Part shown: positions 3,916 through 6,102 of the stretch, in pieces | Layout of the letters: the number at the start of each line of letters is the position of its first letter | How positions within the stretch are numbered: position 1 is the stretch's first letter | NCBI GenBank assembly: GCA_916719935.1 | Contig: CAKAPY010000090.1 | Coordinates: 1 to 6,102, forward strand | Length of the DNA: 6,102 nucleotides | From: an uncultured Actinomyces sp. | GTDB taxonomy: Bacteria; Actinomycetota; Actinomycetes; Actinomycetales; Actinomycetaceae | Direction of reading: 5' to 3' | Notes under the pieces: model-generated | What the model saw: the letters and a program-made list of their open reading frames with translations, nothing else | Databases searched by the model: none | Told to the model about the DNA's origin: nothing | Made by a program: the position numbers and the translations under genes

Positions 3916-6102
3916 ATGACTGAACAATTTACAAGCAAAGCCCAAGAGGCAGTGAGCAGCGCGGTCCAGTCGGCACAGGCCGCTGGGAACCCGCAGGTGG
4001 ATTCCCTGCATCTCTTGGAAGCACTTCTTGAACAGGGTGAGGGCATTGCCTACTCTCTGCTTCAAGCAATTGGGGCAAACCCGCAGCAGATCGGCGCTCG
4101 CACGCGCAATGCGCTGGTGGCTCTGCCCTCAACTAGCGGTTCGAGTGTTGCCCAGCCGCAGACTTCACGTGGTCTGATCCAGGTGATTAACGATGCCCGC
4201 AAGCGCGCAGAAGCTAAGGGAGACGCCTATGTTTCTACCGAGCACCTGCTCATTGCGTTGGCTGCAAATGACGATAGTGCAGGTGAGATCCTGCGTGAAA
4301 ACGGTGCGACTGCAGAACGCTTGCAGAAGGCTCTGGATGAGCTTCGCCCCGAACCCATCACCAGTGCCGATCCCGAAGGTTCCTTTGAGGCCCTCAAGAA
4401 GTACGGACGCGACCTGACCGAGGTTGCGCGCCAAGGCAAACTGGATCCCGTGATTGGTCGCGATAGCGAAATTCGCCGCGTGATCCAGGTGCTGTCTCGT
4501 CGAACCAAGAACAACCCTGTTCTCATCGGTGAGCCCGGCGTCGGTAAGACCGCCGTCGTCGAAGGCCTCGCTCAGCGAATCGTCGCAGGCGACGTCCCCG
4601 AATCTTTGAAGAACAAGAAGCTGATCGCTCTTGATCTGACCGGGATGGTTGCAGGCGCGAAGTATCGCGGTGAATTCGAGGAACGCCTCAAGGCAGTTCT
4701 TAACGAGATCGAACGTTCCGATGGCGAGATCATCACTTTTATCGACGAACTTCACACGGTCGTCGGTGCCGGTGGTGGCGCTGAAGGGGCAATGGACGCG
4801 GGCAATATGCTCAAGCCCATGCTTGCCCGTGGCGAGCTGCGCATGGTTGGCGCAACAACCCTGGATGAGTACCGCGAGAACATCGAAAAGGACCCCGCTC
4901 TTGAGCGTCGTTTCCAGCAGGTGTTCGTTGGTGAGCCTTCGGTTGAGGACACCGTCGCAATCTTGCGCGGTATCGCGCCGAAGTACGAAGCGCACCACAA
5001 GATCACTATTTCTGACGGTGCTTTGGTTGCAGCGGCCCAACTGTCCGATCGCTACATCACCGGGCGTCAGCTTCCCGATAAGGCCATTGACCTGATCGAC
5101 GAGGCCGCCTCCCGCCTGCGTATGGAACTTGACTCCTCGCCCGAGGAGATCGACGTTCTGCGTCGCCAGGTGGAGCGTTTGCGTATGGAGGAGTCCTACC
5201 TGACCGAGTCTGACCCCGATGGTCTGGACGAGGCAACTGCGGAGCGCCTCGAGAAGCTTCGTGAAGACCTTGCGAATAAGAACGAAGAGCTTTCCGCTCT
5301 CACCAGTCGCTGGGAAGCCGAAAAGGCTGGTCACAACCGGGTGGGTGAGCTCCGCGTCCAATTGGATGAGTTGCGTACCCAGTTGGAGTTGGCGATTCGC
5401 GCTGGTCGATTCGAAGAAGCTGGACGTCTCCAGAACGGCGATATTCCTCAGATTGAACGTCAGATTCGCGAAGAGGAAGAAAAGGTTGAGGCTGAAGAAA
5501 AGGCGAACGCGGCTAATGAGCCAATGATCGCTGAGAAGGTCGGCCCGACTGAGATCGCTGAGGTTGTCGAATCGTGGACCGGAATTCCCGTGGGTAAGCT
5601 GCTCCAGACCGAAAGCGAGAAGCTCGTCCATATGGAGGACTTCATTGCTCACCGACTGATTGGTCAGAAGGATGCTGTCCGCGCGGTTTCCGATGCGGTC
5701 CGTCGTTCGCGTGCAGGACTGTCCGATCCGAATCGGCCCACCGGTTCCTTCCTATTCCTTGGCCCCACCGGCGTTGGTAAGACCGAACTTGCCAAGTCCT
5801 TGGCAGAGTTCCTCTTCGATGATGAACGCGCCATGGTGCGAATCGACATGTCGGAGTACTCGGAGAAGCACTCTGTAGCCCGTTTGGTCGGTGCCCCTCC
5901 GGGATACGTCGGTTATGAACAGGGCGGTCAGCTGACCGAGGCCGTGCGTCGTCGCCCCTACAGCGTCGTCCTCTTGGATGAAGTTGAAAAGGCAGACCCC
6001 GAGATCTTCAATATTCTCTTGCAGGTCTTGGATGACGGACGCTTGACCGATGGTCAGGGACGTACCGTGGACTTCAGGAACACAATCCTGATCCTGACCT
6101 CG
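3916..6102 (+). CDS. clpB: ClpB protein disaggregase (AAA+ chaperone), 3' end beyond window
   Basis: ClpB is a cytoplasmic hexamer that works with DnaK/DnaJ/GrpE to pull polypeptides out of heat-induced aggregates using ATP. The frame is open for 729 codons to the window edge; full-length ClpB is about 860-880 residues, so the end of the second ATPase domain is missing. Visible parts are the N-terminal Clp repeat domain (about 1-145), Walker A1 GEPGVGKT (205-212), pore-loop Tyr250 in KYRGEF, Walker B1 TFIDE (274-278), GATT (312-315), arginine fingers ERRF (330-333), a coiled-coil middle domain (about 405-525), Walker A2 GPTGVGKT (616-623), pore-loop Tyr664 in GYVGY and Walker B2 LLDE (686-689). 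The middle domain marks ClpB rather than ClpA, ClpC or ClpX. All visible catalytic residues are intact. It is a separate heat-shock unit controlled by the upstream HAIR site. Confidence 0.98.
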   Translation, partial: MTEQFTSKAQEAVSSAVQSAQAAGNPQVDSLHLLEALLEQGEGIAYSLLQAIGANPQQIGARTRNALVALPSTSGSSVAQPQTSRGLIQVINDARKRAEAKGDAYVSTEHLLIALAANDDSAGEILRENGATAERLQKALDELRPEPITSADPEGSFEALKKYGRDLTEVARQGKLDPVIGRDSEIRRVIQVLSRRTKNNPVLIGEPGVGKTAVVEGLAQRIVAGDVPESLKNKKLIALDLTGMVAGAKYRGEFEERLKAVLNEIERSDGEIITFIDELHTVVGAGGGAEGAMDAGNMLKPMLARGELRMVGATTLDEYRENIEKDPALERRFQQVFVGEPSVEDTVAILRGIAPKYEAHHKITISDGALVAAAQLSDRYITGRQLPDKAIDLIDEAASRLRMELDSSPEEIDVLRRQVERLRMEESYLTESDPDGLDEATAERLEKLREDLANKNEELSALTSRWEAEKAGHNRVGELRVQLDELRTQLELAIRAGRFEEAGRLQNGDIPQIERQIREEEEKVEAEEKANAANEPMIAEKVGPTEIAEVVESWTGIPVGKLLQTESEKLVHMEDFIAHRLIGQKDAVRAVSDAVRRSRAGLSDPNRPTGSFLFLGPTGVGKTELAKSLAEFLFDDERAMVRIDMSEYSEKHSVARLVGAPPGYVGYEQGGQLTEAVRRRPYSVVLLDEVEKADPEIFNILLQVLDDGRLTDGQGRTVDFRNTILILTS

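Noticed and set aside
4300..4400. Internal translation start giving a short ClpB lacking the N-terminal domain, as in Escherichia coli
   Set aside because: There is no ATG or GTG codon near residue 150 and no good Shine-Dalgarno there; the TTG at residue 136 has no supporting site.
4165..5652. Long minus-strand open frame (495 codons) within clpB
   Set aside because: It is codon-for-codon in register with clpB. In that register it can be closed only by TTA, CTA or TCA codons in clpB, which are rare in this genome type; it ends exactly at a TCA serine codon (Ser84 of ClpB). The openness is explained by clpB codon use.
1..6102. CRISPR arrays, insertion sequences, tRNA or rRNA genes, prophage or defence genes
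   Set aside because: No direct-repeat arrays, transposase-like frames, terminal inverted repeats or structural RNA signatures were seen; the window is compact housekeeping DNA with short intergenic regions.

Overview
The window looks like chromosomal DNA from a moderately GC-rich actinobacterium, most likely Actinomycetaceae (Actinomyces/Schaalia-like). The grounds are the MurT-GatD pair in its actinobacterial form, a ClpB gene with a HspR-type (HAIR) operator just upstream, and the scarcity of TTA, CTA and TCA codons in clpB. The taxonomic call is inference; no rRNA or species marker is present.

Layout: positions 1-69 hold the tail of an unidentified plus-strand gene, followed by a strong intrinsic terminator (110-138). 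A minus-strand gene for a small GtrA-family membrane protein (150-728) comes next. An 86-bp divergent intergenic region with an inverted repeat separates it from a tightly packed plus-strand operon: murT (815-2128), gatD (2125-2931) and an unrecognised two-pass membrane protein (2921-3721). The three genes overlap by 4 and 11 bp, so they are probably translationally coupled, and a terminator follows at 3739-3788. After a 194-bp intergenic region carrying a HAIR operator, clpB starts at 3916 and runs off the right edge; 729 codons are present.

How the genes work together: MurT and GatD form the enzyme that amidates the D-glutamate of lipid II to D-isoglutamine, at the cytoplasmic face of the membrane. 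The overlapping third gene is a candidate envelope partner of unknown function. The divergent GtrA-like protein belongs to a family associated with polyprenyl-phosphate-linked sugars, so the left half has a cell-envelope theme. clpB is a separate heat-shock transcription unit encoding a disaggregase, probably repressed by HspR.

Most of the window is ordinary housekeeping DNA. The points most worth a second look are a MurT that has lost the four cysteines of its zinc ribbon, a GatD with an insertion before its catalytic histidine, the uncharacterised third gene of the operon, and a minus-strand terminator-like hairpin next to the clpB ribosome-binding site.
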